From assembly GCA_947487835.1 (NCBI GenBank), contig CANKXX010000006.1, forward strand, positions 308,641 to 372,640: DNA of 64,000 nucleotides, given 5' to 3'. The notes beneath the pieces were generated by a model. It had not been told where the DNA came from and ran no database searches. It saw nothing but the letters and a program-made list of their open reading frames with translations. Origin of the DNA: an uncultured Microbacteriaceae bacterium (GTDB lineage Bacteria > Actinomycetota > Actinomycetes > Actinomycetales > Microbacteriaceae). Numbering within the stretch: position 1 is the first letter of the stretch; each line of letters starts with the position of its first letter. Shown here piece after piece: positions 8,860 through 17,332 of the stretch. Made by a program: the position numbers and the translations under genes.

Positions 8860-11385
8860 ATGTTCGAGAGATTCACCGACCGCGCTCGCCGCGTCGTCGT
8901 CTTGGCCCAGGAAGAGGCCAAGATGCTCAATCACAACTACATCGGCACGGAGCACATCCTGCTCGGCCTCATCCACGAGGGTGAGGGCGTCGCCGCCAAG
9001 GCTCTCGAGTCCCTCGGCATCTCGCTGGACGCCGTGCGCGAGCAGGTCCAAGACATCATCGGTCAGGGCCAGCAGCAGCCGACCGGTCACATCCCCTTCA
9101 CCCCCCGGGCGAAGAAGGTCCTGGAACTCTCGCTCCGCGAGGCCCTCCAGCTCGGCCACAACTACATCGGCACGGAGCACATCCTGCTCGGCCTCATCCG
9201 CGAGGGTGAGGGCGTCGCGGCTCAGGTGCTCGTGAAGCTCGGCGCCGACCTCAACCGCGTCCGCCAGCAGGTCATCCAGCTGCTCTCCGGCTACCAGGGC
9301 AAGGAGGCCATCGCCGTCGGCGGTGACCAGCAGCAGGGCGAGAAGGCGGGATCGCAGATCCTCGACCAGTTCGGACGCAACCTCACGCAGGCCGCGCGCG
9401 ACAACAAGCTCGACCCGGTGATCGGTCGCGACAAGGAGATGGAGCGGGTCATGCAGATCCTCTCCCGTCGCTCCAAGAACAACCCCGTGCTCATCGGTGA
9501 GCCCGGCGTCGGCAAGACCGCCGTCGTCGAGGGCCTCGCTCAGGCCATCGTGCGCGGCGACGTGCCCGAGACGCTGAAGGACAAGCAGCTCTACACGCTC
9601 GACCTCGGCTCGCTCATCGCCGGTAGCCGCTACCGCGGTGACTTCGAGGAGCGCCTCAAGAAGGTGACGAAGGAGATCCGCACCCGCGGCGACATCATCA
9701 CCTTCATCGACGAGATCCACACCCTGGTGGGTGCGGGTGCCGCCGAGGGCGCGATCGACGCGGCCAGCATCCTCAAGCCGCTGCTCGCCCGCGGTGAGCT
9801 GCAGACCATCGGTGCGACCACGCTCGACGAGTACCGCAAGCACTTCGAGAAGGACGCCGCGCTCGAGCGCCGCTTCCAGCCCATCCAGGTGAACGAGCCG
9901 TCGCTGCCGCACACCATCAACATCCTCAAGGGTCTGCGCGACCGCTACGAAGCCCACCACAAGGTGTCCATCACCGACGGTGCCCTCGTCGCCGCCGCGA
10001 ACCTGGCCGACCGCTACGTGGCCGACCGGTTCCTGCCCGACAAGGCCATCGACCTGATCGACGAGGCCGGCGCCCGCCTGCGCCTGTCGATCCTGTCGTC
10101 GCCGCCCGAGCTGCGCGAGTTCGACGAGAAGATCTCGGTCGTGCGCGCCGCCAAGGAGGCCGCCATCGAGGACCAGGACTTCGAGAAGGCCGCCAGCCTG
10201 CGCGACGAGGAGAAGAACCTCCTCGGTGAGCGTCTGCGCCTCGAGAAGCAGTGGAAGAGCGGCGAGGTGAAGACCACGGCCGAGGTGGACGAGGGTCTGA
10301 TCGCCGAGGTGCTCGCCCAGGCCACCGGCATCCCCGTCTTCAAGCTCACCGAGGAGGAGTCCAGCCGGCTCATCTTCATGGAGAAGGCCCTGCACCAGCG
10401 CGTCATCGGTCAGGAGGAGGCCATCTCGGTCCTCGCCAAGACCATCCGCCGCACCCGTGCCGGACTCAAGGACCCGAAGCGCCCCAGCGGCTCGTTCATC
10501 TTCGCCGGCCCCACGGGTGTCGGCAAGACCGAGCTCGCCAAGGCCCTCGCCGAGTTCCTGTTCGACGACGAGGACGCTCTCATCTCGCTCGACATGAGCG
10601 AGTACGGCGAGAAGCACACCGTCTCGCGCCTGTTCGGTGCCCCTCCCGGGTTCGTCGGGTTCGAGGAGGGCGGCCAGCTCACCGAGAAGGTGCGCCGCAA
10701 GCCGTTCTCCGTGGTGCTGTTCGACGAGATCGAGAAGGCCCACCCGGACATCTTCAACTCGCTCCTCCAGATCCTGGAGGAGGGACGTCTGACGGATGGT
10801 CAGGGTCGCGTGATCGACTTCAAGAACACGGTGATCATCATGACCACCAACCTCGGCACGAAGGACATCACCGCCGGGCCCGTCGGCTTCCAGATCGAGG
10901 GCGACACCGCCACCGGCTACGACCGGATGCGCGGCAAGGTCGTCGAGGAGCTGAAGAAGCACTTCAAGCCCGAGTTCCTCAACCGCGTGGACGAGACCAT
11001 CGTCTTCCCGCAGCTGACGCCCGCGGAACTGCTCCAGATCGTGGACCTGTTCCTCAAGCGCCTGGGCGAGCGCCTGCTCGACCGCGACATGACGGTGGAA
11101 CTCACCAAGCCCGCCAAGGAGCGCCTGATCGAGGTCGGCTTCGACCCCGCACTCGGCGCCCGCCCGCTGCGCCGCGCGGTGCAGCACGAGATCGAGGACC
11201 GGCTGTCCGAGCGCATCCTGCACGGTGAGCTCAACTCCGGCGACCACGTGCACGTCGACTTCATCGGCGGCGAGTTCGTCTTCACCACCACGAGCCGCGG
11301 CGAGGCCGTCGGCGTGGGTGTGAACGCGACGGCCGCGGTCGGTACGGGCCCCGGCACGGCGGACCTGGCGATCACGAGCGACTAG
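8860..11385 (+). CDS. clpC: ATP-dependent Clp protease ATPase subunit ClpC
   Basis: AAA+ unfoldase that feeds substrates to ClpP, 841 aa, full length. Order: two Clp_N repeats (1-145; [20 protein letters not shown]), AAA-1 with Walker A GEPGVGKT (213-220), a UVR-motif middle region (about 427-455, [19 protein letters not shown]), AAA-2 with Walker A GPTGVGKT (550-557), and a ClpB D2-small C-terminal domain. The start is well supported by AGGGAGACAAC before ATG. It is transcribed alone and closed by a strong hairpin at 11406-11439. In many actinobacteria clpC is controlled by ClgR; a half-convincing GTTCGCC-type sequence on the - strand at 8762-8780 does not fit the consensus well enough to call. 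Confidence 0.99.
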   Translation: MFERFTDRARRVVVLAQEEAKMLNHNYIGTEHILLGLIHEGEGVAAKALESLGISLDAVREQVQDIIGQGQQQPTGHIPFTPRAKKVLELSLREALQLGHNYIGTEHILLGLIREGEGVAAQVLVKLGADLNRVRQQVIQLLSGYQGKEAIAVGGDQQQGEKAGSQILDQFGRNLTQAARDNKLDPVIGRDKEMERVMQILSRRSKNNPVLIGEPGVGKTAVVEGLAQAIVRGDVPETLKDKQLYTLDLGSLIAGSRYRGDFEERLKKVTKEIRTRGDIITFIDEIHTLVGAGAAEGAIDAASILKPLLARGELQTIGATTLDEYRKHFEKDAALERRFQPIQVNEPSLPHTINILKGLRDRYEAHHKVSITDGALVAAANLADRYVADRFLPDKAIDLIDEAGARLRLSILSSPPELREFDEKISVVRAAKEAAIEDQDFEKAASLRDEEKNLLGERLRLEKQWKSGEVKTTAEVDEGLIAEVLAQATGIPVFKLTEEESSRLIFMEKALHQRVIGQEEAISVLAKTIRRTRAGLKDPKRPSGSFIFAGPTGVGKTELAKALAEFLFDDEDALISLDMSEYGEKHTVSRLFGAPPGFVGFEEGGQLTEKVRRKPFSVVLFDEIEKAHPDIFNSLLQILEEGRLTDGQGRVIDFKNTVIIMTTNLGTKDITAGPVGFQIEGDTATGYDRMRGKVVEELKKHFKPEFLNRVDETIVFPQLTPAELLQIVDLFLKRLGERLLDRDMTVELTKPAKERLIEVGFDPALGARPLRRAVQHEIEDRLSERILHGELNSGDHVHVDFIGGEFVFTTTSRGEAVGVGVNATAAVGTGPGTADLAITSD

Positions 11386-11405
11386 TCCGGCAGGGGACGG
11401 TCACG

Positions 11406-11439
11406 GAAGGGCCCGGCGAGGAAACTCGCCGGGCCCTTC
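11406..11439 (+). terminator. clpC transcription terminator
   Basis: Perfect 15-bp stem (11406-11420 with 11425-11439) closed by a GAAA tetraloop, 20 nt after the clpC stop. No long T-run follows, as is usual in high-GC actinobacteria. Confidence 0.88.
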
Positions 11440-11473
11440 GTCGTCCGCGCCGGTGCGGTACGGTCCGGGTACG

Positions 11474-11496
11474 GTCCCTGAGCCAGTCGAAGGGAC
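11474..11496 (-). repeat. Single copy of the CTTCGACAGGCTCAGGGA-type repeat
   Basis: A 23-bp sequence which, read on the - strand, matches the 13131-13261 tandem units (core CTTCGACTGGCTCAGGGA here). It sits between the clpC terminator and the acetyltransferase gene. Confidence 0.75.
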
Positions 11497-11623
11497 GCAC
11501 TGCACCCCGGCGGACCGCACGGTTCCGCGGCGGCAGTACGCTGGAAACCCCGGCTCGGCGCGCTCTTTTGCTTTCGCGCTTCCGCACGCGTGGCGGCCGG
11601 GAACGGACGAAAGGGGTCGGCAG

Positions 11624-12136
11624 GTGACGGTGACGACGGGAATCACGGTGCGTCGCGCTCGCACCAGCGACATCCCCACGATCCAGGAGCTCGTCGAGCC
11701 CCTGGTGCAGAACCGGGTGCTGCTCGGCAAGGATCGCGTCGTGCTCTACGAGGCGGTTCCCGAGTTCCGCATCGCCGAGACCGCGGACGGCACGCCCGTG
11801 GGCTGTGGTGCGCTGCACGTGATGTGGGAGGACCTCGGGGAGATCCGGACCCTCGCGACGGACCCTGAGCACCGCGGCAAGGGCGTGGGCCACGCGCTCA
11901 TCGAACAGCTGGAGCAGGATGCGCGCGCCCTCGGCCTGAGTCGGCTCTTCTGCCTGACCTTCGAGGTCGAGTTCTTCCGCCGCCACGGCTTCGAGCCGGC
12001 CGGGGAATCGGTCGTCGACCGCGAGATCTACTACGAGATGCTGCGCTCGCCCGACGAGGGCATCGCGGAGTTCCTCGACCTCTCCCGGGTCAAGCCGAAC
12101 ACGCTCGGCAACACCCGGATGCTCAAGGTTCTCTGA
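11624..12136 (+). CDS. argA: Amino-acid N-acetyltransferase, N-acetylglutamate synthase-like
   Basis: 170-aa GNAT protein resembling the short actinobacterial ArgA type (as in Mycobacterium), which makes N-acetyl-L-glutamate, the first step of arginine synthesis. Visible motifs: N-terminal VRRARTSDIPTIQELVEP; the acetyl-CoA loop IRTLATDPEHRGKGVGHALI (Q/RxxGxG/A type); and C-terminal LFCLTFEVEFFRRHGFEP. GTG at 11624 is chosen because GAAAGGGG lies 8-9 nt upstream; GTG at 11630 is an alternative. The frame open upstream to 11453 overlaps a repeat and is not protein-like. It follows clpC but is separated from it by a terminator. Confidence 0.82.
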   Translation: MTVTTGITVRRARTSDIPTIQELVEPLVQNRVLLGKDRVVLYEAVPEFRIAETADGTPVGCGALHVMWEDLGEIRTLATDPEHRGKGVGHALIEQLEQDARALGLSRLFCLTFEVEFFRRHGFEPAGESVVDREIYYEMLRSPDEGIAEFLDLSRVKPNTLGNTRMLKVL

Positions 12137-12308
12137 CCCGAGCCGGTCGTGGGCCGCGGGTTCCCCGGCTCAGTAGCGAGCCTGCCGAGGGCGCGACGGG
12201 GCCTGCGCCAAGCCGACGGACACGCATTCCTGAGCCGGCCTCGCGTCCGTGCGCGCGGCGCGCCGCGGCAATGCCCGGCCTATGGCAGCGCCTGGCTAGC
12301 CTTGTCGC

Positions 12309-12956
12309 ATGCCGACGACCCCTCATCCCGTTGGCCGCCAGTCAGCCGCCGTGTACCGGCGCCGCCGCATCGTGGTCGGCCTCGCCCTGCTCCTCGTGAT
12401 CCTCGTGATCGCGCTCATCGTCGGGCGCCTCGCGTCCAGCTCCGGGGCGGAGAACGACCGCGCAGACCCGTCGGCGTCGACGGCGAGCGACCCCGCCGTG
12501 ACGGACGAGCCCGACCCGGCGGAGACCGACGCGGCGGACAGCGTCACCATCGAGGAGTGCGACCCCGCGCTGCTCGAGGTCGTGGCGGTGACGGACGCCG
12601 AGGAGTACCAGTCCGACGCGCAGCCGATGCTCTCCTTCACCATCACGAACACCGGCGCGGACGTGTGCACCGCGAACGTCGGCACGTCGACGCAGGTCTA
12701 CACGATCTCCACCGGCGCCGACGTCGTCTGGACCTCGACGGACTGCCAGGAGGATCCGACGGATCAGCTCCTGACGCTCGAGCCCAACACGCCCGTCTCG
12801 TCCACGCCGTTCACCTGGGAGCGGGTGCGCTCGTCGGAGGACACCTGCGACGACGAGGACCGCGAGGCCGTCATCGGTGAGGGCGCGACCTACGCCCTCG
12901 AGGTCGAGGCGGCGGGATCCCCGTCCCTCGAGCCGCGCACCTTCCTCCTGTACTAG
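12309..12956 (+). CDS. Membrane-anchored secreted protein of unknown function
   Basis: 215 aa. Short basic N-terminus (YRRRR), one transmembrane segment (about 21-42, VVGLALLLVILVIALIVGRL), an Asp/Ala/Thr-rich linker (about 45-80), then a probable extracytoplasmic beta-sandwich (about 80-215) with four Cys (EECDP, DVCTA, DCQED, DTCDD) that could form two disulfides. Phrases such as LSFTITNTGADVC recall DUF4232/Ig-like bacterial domains. A weak hairpin, GAGCCGG (12140-12146) with CCGGCTC (12165-12171), precedes it. Convergent with radA. I do not recognise a specific function. Confidence 0.75.
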   Translation: MPTTPHPVGRQSAAVYRRRRIVVGLALLLVILVIALIVGRLASSSGAENDRADPSASTASDPAVTDEPDPAETDAADSVTIEECDPALLEVVAVTDAEEYQSDAQPMLSFTITNTGADVCTANVGTSTQVYTISTGADVVWTSTDCQEDPTDQLLTLEPNTPVSSTPFTWERVRSSEDTCDDEDREAVIGEGATYALEVEAAGSPSLEPRTFLLY

Positions 12957-13019
12957 GGGACGGGCGGGTTCCCTCGGCCCGCCGCTCGCCCGTTCCGCTC
13001 GTATCCCCTCGGCTCCCGC

Positions 13020-13101
13020 ACGCAATTCAGCAGATTCGGGCCGATACGCCGTTGCGGGTGTCCGCCATCCGGCGCGCCGCGCGGGATCTGCTGAATTGCG
13101 T
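13020..13101. repeat. Perfect 16-bp inverted repeat with 50-bp spacer
   Basis: ACGCAATTCAGCAGAT at 13020-13035 is exactly inverted at 13086-13101, a long cruciform or hairpin in an otherwise GC-rich 330-nt gap between convergent genes (12957-13286). The arms are notably more AT-rich than the surroundings. It could act as a bidirectional terminator or be a small mobile palindromic element; there is no ORF within. Confidence 0.85.
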
Positions 13102-13130
13102 TCCCGGGCGACGGCCGTCTGCGGAGTTGC

Positions 13131-13261
13131 GTCCCTTCGACGGGCTAAGGGACCGTGGCGGGATCCGTCCCTTCGACGGGCTCAGGGACCGTGGTGGGGA
13201 TCGTCCCTTCGACAGGCTCAGGGACCGTGATGGGGACCGTCCCTTCGACAGGCTCAGGGAT
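13131..13261. repeat. 36-bp tandem repeat, four copies
   Basis: Four units start at 13131, 13167, 13203 and 13239, spaced exactly 36 bp. Each has a 23-bp conserved block (core CTTCGACAGGCTCAGGGA with G/A and C/A variants) and a 13-bp less conserved linker. The block is partly self-complementary (TCCCT...AGGGA). A reverse-orientation single copy is at 11474-11496. Confidence 0.9.
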
Positions 13262-13286
13262 TGTGAGGATCGTAAGGGGCGCGAGG

Positions 13287-14648
13287 CTAGAAGGCGCCGT
13301 CCAGCTCTCGCTCGCGGTCGCTCTTCGACATGTCGAGCGCGCGGGTCACGGCCGCGTGCAGCGTGCCCACCTCCGCGTCGATGGTGCGGGAGAAGCCGAG
13401 CCGCAGCGCCTCCGAGGTGCGCTGGCGCATCGCGGACACCGAGCGGATCTCACCGGCCAGGCTGATCTCGCCGAACGCGGCGAGCGTGTGCGGCAGCGCC
13501 TTCTGCGTCACCGCCGAGACGAGGGCGAGCGCGATGGCGAGGTCGGCGCCCGGTTCGGTGAGGCGCACGCCGCCGACGGTCGACACGTAGACGTCGCGGT
13601 CGGAGAAGCGGTGGCCGACCCGGCGCTCGAGCACCGCGAGGAGCATGGCGACGCGGGAGGGGTCGACCCCGTTGGTGACGCGGCGCGGCTGGGGCGCCTT
13701 GGTGTCCACCACGAGGGCCTGGATCTCGACCGGCAGCGCGCGTCGACCCTCGAGCGCGACCGTGACGCACGTGCCGCTGACCTCGTTCCTCGCCCGGCTG
13801 ATGAAGAGCGCGCTCGGGTCCTCGACCTCGCGGATGCCCTCGCCGGTCATCTCGAAGCAGCCGACCTCGTCCGTGGGGCCGTAGCGGTTCTTGAGCGCGC
13901 GCACGAAGCGCAGGGCGGTCTGGCGGTCGCCCTCGAACTGGCACACCACGTCGACGAGGTGCTCGAGCAGCCGGGGGCCGGCGATGCTGCCGTCCTTCGT
14001 GACGTGACCGACGAGCAGCACCGGCGTGTTCCTGTCCTTCGCCACCCGGATCAGGGTTCCGGCGACCTCGCGCACCTGGCTGGGCTGGCCCGCCAGGCCG
14101 TCGGACAGCGAGCTGCTGACCGTCTGCACGGAGTCCACGATGATGAGCTGCGGGTCGATCTGGTCGATCTGGCCGAGGATGGTGGCGAGGTCGGTCTCGG
14201 CCGCGAGGTAGAGGTGCCGGTGCAGGGCGTTCGTGCGCTCGGCCCGCAGCCGCACCTGGCTCACGGACTCCTCCGCGCTCACGTACAGCACGCGGTAGCC
14301 CGCGTCGGCGAACACCGACGCCACCTCGAGCAGCAGCGTGGACTTGCCGACCCCGGGCTCGCCGCTCAGCAGGATCGCGGCGCCGGGCACGATGCCGCCG
14401 CCGAGCACGCGGTCGAGCTCGCCGAGCCCGGACGGCCAGTGCGACACGTCGTTGGGCCGGATGTCGACGATCGACTGCGCCAGCCGCGCCTCACCGATGC
14501 GGAGGGGCTTCACCGCGCGGGAGGGCGGGGCCTGGTCGGCGACGTCGAGAACGGTGCCCCACTGCTGGCACTCGGCGCAGCGGCCCACCCACTTGACGCT
14601 CGTCCAGCCGCACTCGGTGCACCGGTAGTTCGACTGGATCTTCGCCAC
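13287..14648 (-). CDS. radA: DNA repair protein RadA/Sms
   Basis: 453-aa RecA-like ATPase that promotes branch migration during recombinational repair. A four-Cys zinc finger lies at the N-terminus (C10, C13, C24, C27 in RCTECG...RCAEC), followed by Walker A GEPGVGKS at 96-103, the RadA-specific KNRYGP motif, and a C-terminal Lon-protease-like domain (DLAIALALVSAVTQ). Full length for the family, with ATG at 14648. It is convergent with the gene at 12309 and shares an orientation with the SGNH hydrolase upstream. Confidence 0.98.
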   Translation of the reverse strand: MAKIQSNYRCTECGWTSVKWVGRCAECQQWGTVLDVADQAPPSRAVKPLRIGEARLAQSIVDIRPNDVSHWPSGLGELDRVLGGGIVPGAAILLSGEPGVGKSTLLLEVASVFADAGYRVLYVSAEESVSQVRLRAERTNALHRHLYLAAETDLATILGQIDQIDPQLIIVDSVQTVSSSLSDGLAGQPSQVREVAGTLIRVAKDRNTPVLLVGHVTKDGSIAGPRLLEHLVDVVCQFEGDRQTALRFVRALKNRYGPTDEVGCFEMTGEGIREVEDPSALFISRARNEVSGTCVTVALEGRRALPVEIQALVVDTKAPQPRRVTNGVDPSRVAMLLAVLERRVGHRFSDRDVYVSTVGGVRLTEPGADLAIALALVSAVTQKALPHTLAAFGEISLAGEIRSVSAMRQRTSEALRLGFSRTIDAEVGTLHAAVTRALDMSKSDRERELDGAF

Positions 14649-14703
14649 CCGGCGAGCCTAACCGCGGCCACCGTCATCCCCCGGACGCACGCCGGGGCTG
14701 GGG

Positions 14704-15444
14704 TCAGTCGAGCTTCGCGATCGCCCTGTCGAGGAGGGGAAGGAACGCCGACGCCCACACCCGGTAGCCGCGGTCGTTCGGGTGGAAGAAGTCGCCGGCC
14801 ACCTGGGTGAGCGCGCGCGGCAGGCCCTGACGCCGGGTGGTGCGGTAGAGCGGCACGATGGTGTGGCCGTTCGCGATGGCGATGCGGTGCAGGATGCGGT
14901 TCGCCGCCTTGACCTTCCGCTCGCCATCGGGGAAGTGGAAGCTGGGCAGGTCGGCGACGAGCGAGCGCGGGGGCAGCGCGGTCAGGAGTGTGCGCATGTC
15001 CCGCTCGAAGCGCTCGGGATCGAACGCGCCCATGTCGTTGGCGCCGACCGAGACGGTGACGACGTGCGGCTTCAGCTTCTTCAGCTTGGGCAGCTGCAGG
15101 TCGACGGCGTCGGCGACCCGCGCCCCCGAGATGCTCAGGTTGACGATGTGCACCGTACGGCCGGTCGCCTCTCGGATGTGCTCGGCGAGCAGTCCGACGT
15201 AGCTCTTCGCCGGCGCGCTGGCCCCGATGCCCTGCGCCGCGGAGTCGCCGATCGCGGCGTAGACGATCTCGCCGGTGACGGCGATCTGATCCCGCCACCA
15301 CTTGGAGTGCACGGGGAGCGTCTCGTTGAGGACGACGGCGTTCGCCTCGCGGCGGCGCATGAATGCGCGGGGTACGTACGTCGCCGCGCTCACCAGCACG
15401 GCGGTGACGGAGCCCCACAGGAGCGGAGTACGGAGTGATGTCAC
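14704..15444 (-). CDS. GDSL/SGNH-family hydrolase, membrane-anchored or secreted
   Basis: 246-aa esterase/lipase-like enzyme. An N-terminal hydrophobic span (about 8-24, LLWGSVTAVLVSAATYV) could anchor it or act as a signal. SGNH blocks are visible: block I YAAIGDSAAQG with nucleophile S68; block II/III SISGARV and VTVSVGANDMG; and block V DFFHPNDRGY supplying Asp and His. GTG at 15444 is preferred over the long upstream frame, which has Pro/Gly-rich unlikely sequence. Physiological substrate unknown. It lies 55 nt upstream of radA on the same strand. Confidence 0.85.
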   Translation of the reverse strand: MTSLRTPLLWGSVTAVLVSAATYVPRAFMRRREANAVVLNETLPVHSKWWRDQIAVTGEIVYAAIGDSAAQGIGASAPAKSYVGLLAEHIREATGRTVHIVNLSISGARVADAVDLQLPKLKKLKPHVVTVSVGANDMGAFDPERFERDMRTLLTALPPRSLVADLPSFHFPDGERKVKAANRILHRIAIANGHTIVPLYRTTRRQGLPRALTQVAGDFFHPNDRGYRVWASAFLPLLDRAIAKLD

Positions 15445-15578
15445 TCGGGAGATTTTACTCCCGGCGGGAATGCGTGCGGCGCCGCGCCCGTGGCCCGGGA
15501 CGCCTGCCGGCGGGCCGCCGGATGTGCGGGGAGGGAGCGCGTCCGGGGGCATCCGGAGTCTGTACTACAATCGACGGC

Positions 15579-15668
15579 GGTGGCGTGTCCGAGCGGCCTA
15601 AGGAGCATGTCTCGAAAACATGTGTGGGGGCGACTCCACCGTGGGTTCAAATCCCACCGCCACCGCCA
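15579..15668 (+). tRNA. tRNA-Ser (anticodon CGA)
   Basis: 90-nt gene including an encoded CCA end. The acceptor stem GGTGGCG pairs with CGCCACC (15658-15664), followed by discriminator G and CCA (15666-15668). The anticodon arm CATGT-CTCGAAA-ACATG places anticodon CGA at 15613-15615. It has the long variable arm typical of tRNA-Ser (GGGGGCGACTCC region) and a T arm GTGGG-TTCAAAT-CCCAC. Reads UCG codons. Confidence 0.97.
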
Positions 15669-15674
15669 GGGAAT

Positions 15675-15696
15675 CCACTACCTCTCGAGGTAGTGG
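15675..15696. other. 22-bp perfect palindrome after tRNA-Ser
   Basis: Perfect self-complementary sequence centred on CTCGAG, 7 nt after the tRNA CCA end. It probably folds in the tRNA trailer as a processing or termination element together with the next hairpin. Confidence 0.7.
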
Positions 15697-15700
15697 ACAG

Positions 15701-15734
15701 AAGAAGCCCCCGTCACACCCGACGGGGGCTTCTT
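15701..15734. terminator. Terminator between tRNA-Ser and azoR (bidirectional)
   Basis: 14-bp perfect stem (AAGAAGCCCCCGTC, 15701-15714, with 15721-15734) and a 6-nt loop. Both ends carry TTCTT-type tails, so it can serve the tRNA on + and the azoreductase gene ending at 15773 on -. Confidence 0.88.
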
Positions 15735-15772
15735 CGCGTCCGCCGCGCCTGCTCGCGAGCGGAACCCTGGGG

Positions 15773-16432
15773 TCAGGCCGCGGAGGGCGTGCGGCGCAGC
15801 TCCGCGATCTCCTGGCCCGCGCGGCGGGCTCCCGTCTCGGCCTCCTCCTTGATGGCCGCGGCCACGCCGGTGAAGGCGTCGAGGGCGGGGTTGACGCCGA
15901 CGAGCGTGAACGGGCGCTCCACGATGCGGAGGTCGAGCCCCCACACGTCCTCGAGCACGCGACGCAGCCACGGGGTGGAGTGGTCCCAGCCCTCCTTGGG
16001 GCTGCCCGGGCTGTAGTTGCCGCCGAGCACGGTGACGAGGGTCGCGGGCTTCCCGCGCAGGGCCGTGCCCTGGATGCCGATGCGGGCGTCCGTGTAGGCG
16101 AGGTCGAACCACAGCTTGAAGTGCTGGGAGACGCCGTAGTTGTACAGCGGGACCGTGAGGAGCAGGGCGTCCGCGTTCACGAGCTCGTCCGCAATAGCGG
16201 TCGCCAGCGCGATGGCCTCGCGCTGGTCCGCCGTCCGATCCGCCTCCGGCGTGAAGCCGGCGGTCACGGCGTTCTGCCATGCCGTGGCGGGGACCGGGGC
16301 GGCCCCGATGTCCCGGCGGATCACCGTCGAGTCCGGGTGGGCGCCGAGCCACTGCTCCTCGACGAGGTCGCCGAGCGCGCGGCTGGCCGAGGTGGCGGGG
16401 AGGATGCTGGCATCCAGGCGGAACAGGGTCAC
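15773..16432 (-). CDS. azoR: FMN-dependent NAD(P)H azoreductase / quinone reductase
   Basis: 219-aa flavodoxin-2 family enzyme; AzoR-type proteins reduce azo compounds and quinones with FMN. N-terminal MTLFRLDASILPATSASRALGD fits the phosphate-binding loop, and LLLTVPLYNYGVSQHFKLWFD matches the AzoR signature around the flavin. Full length for the family. It is divergent from an HxlR-type regulator 78 nt away, the standard arrangement in which the regulator senses electrophiles or redox stress; the gap has no strong palindrome that I can point to. Confidence 0.88.
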   Translation of the reverse strand: MTLFRLDASILPATSASRALGDLVEEQWLGAHPDSTVIRRDIGAAPVPATAWQNAVTAGFTPEADRTADQREAIALATAIADELVNADALLLTVPLYNYGVSQHFKLWFDLAYTDARIGIQGTALRGKPATLVTVLGGNYSPGSPKEGWDHSTPWLRRVLEDVWGLDLRIVERPFTLVGVNPALDAFTGVAAAIKEEAETGARRAGQEIAELRRTPSAA

Positions 16433-16510
16433 GACTTCTCCTTCACGTTTTGATTAGTCGCTCTGTTATTCATAGCGGCTACGGCGACACTAGCACGGTA
16501 GAATCGCCCT

Positions 16511-16867
16511 ATGGAAGTAGGGCACCAGGATGCGCACGCGTGCGACGCGGCGGTGAGCCTCGCCTTCACGATCCTCGGCAAGCGCTGGAACGGCATGATC
16601 ATCGACGGGCTCGGCGGCGGCCCCCTGTCCTTCGCGGCGCTGCGCCGCACGGTGACGGGCATCAGCGACGCCGTGCTCTCCGACCGGCTCTCCGAGCTGA
16701 CCGAGGCATCCCTCCTGTCCCGTGATGTGGATCCCGGGCCGCCGGTGACGGTCACCTACGCGCTCACCCCCGGAGGCGAGCAGCTCCTCCCCGTGCTCGA
16801 ACAGCTCGGGCAGTGGGCGTCCCGGAACCTGACCGTGCCGCAGCACAAGGCCCGCGCCTCGGCGTGA
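16511..16867 (+). CDS. HxlR-family transcriptional regulator
   Basis: 118-aa winged-helix regulator with the HxlR pattern: a Cys near the N-terminus (HACDAAVSL), FTILGKRWNGMIIDGL, a recognition region ALRRTVTGISDAVLSDRLSEL, and wing VTYALTPGGEQLLPVLEQL. The Cys at residue 11 could act as a redox sensor, as in related regulators (inference). Its stop overlaps the start of the following GNAT gene by 4 nt (GTGA), so the two are probably co-translated. Confidence 0.9.
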   Translation: MEVGHQDAHACDAAVSLAFTILGKRWNGMIIDGLGGGPLSFAALRRTVTGISDAVLSDRLSELTEASLLSRDVDPGPPVTVTYALTPGGEQLLPVLEQLGQWASRNLTVPQHKARASA

Positions 16868-17292
16868 CTGACCAGGTCCGCTACGCCTGGCGGGAACCCG
16901 TGACCGACGGCGAGATGATCGACCTCGTCGTGTCCCACGGCGGCAGGCCGAGCCCCGGATGGTGGGACCGGATCAGCGCGCACAGCCTCGGCTGGGTCAC
17001 CGCCCGTGACGGCGCGCTCCTGGTCGGCTTCGTGAACGTCGCCTGGGACGGCGGCGATCACGCGTTCCTTCTCGACACGAAGACGCGGGGCGGTCATCAG
17101 CGCCGCGGCGTCGGCACCGAGCTGGTGCGCCGTGCGACGGCCGAGGCACGCGCCGCCGGGTGCGAGTGGCTGCACGTCGATTACGAGCCGCACCTCGCCT
17201 CGTTCTACCTCGACGCCTGCGGCTTCCGGCCGACGGAGGCCGGCCTGGTGCATCTGCGGCCGGTGAACCCGCCGAGCGCTGCGGGGGAGTAG
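16864..17292 (+). CDS. GNAT-family acetyltransferase
   Basis: 142-aa GNAT protein. GTG at 16864 overlaps the upstream stop by 4 nt. The acetyl-CoA motif GGHQRRGVGTELVRRATAEA (about 74-93) is followed by WLHVDYEPHLASFYLDACGF, the usual motif B. Substrate unknown. Operon partner of the HxlR regulator. Confidence 0.85.
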   Translation: MTDQVRYAWREPVTDGEMIDLVVSHGGRPSPGWWDRISAHSLGWVTARDGALLVGFVNVAWDGGDHAFLLDTKTRGGHQRRGVGTELVRRATAEARAAGCEWLHVDYEPHLASFYLDACGFRPTEAGLVHLRPVNPPSAAGE

Positions 17293-17332
17293 CGCCCGCC
17301 TCGCACCCGCTTCCGAGGCCGGTGCGGCAGGA

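Noticed and set aside
8764..11253. Antisense frame opposite clpC
   Set aside because: clpC is unmistakable on the + strand; the antisense product is Leu/Glu/Asp/Val low-complexity.
15579..16432. Genomic island integrated at tRNA-Ser
   Set aside because: No integrase, no repeat of the tRNA 3' end within the window, and ordinary housekeeping genes on both sides.
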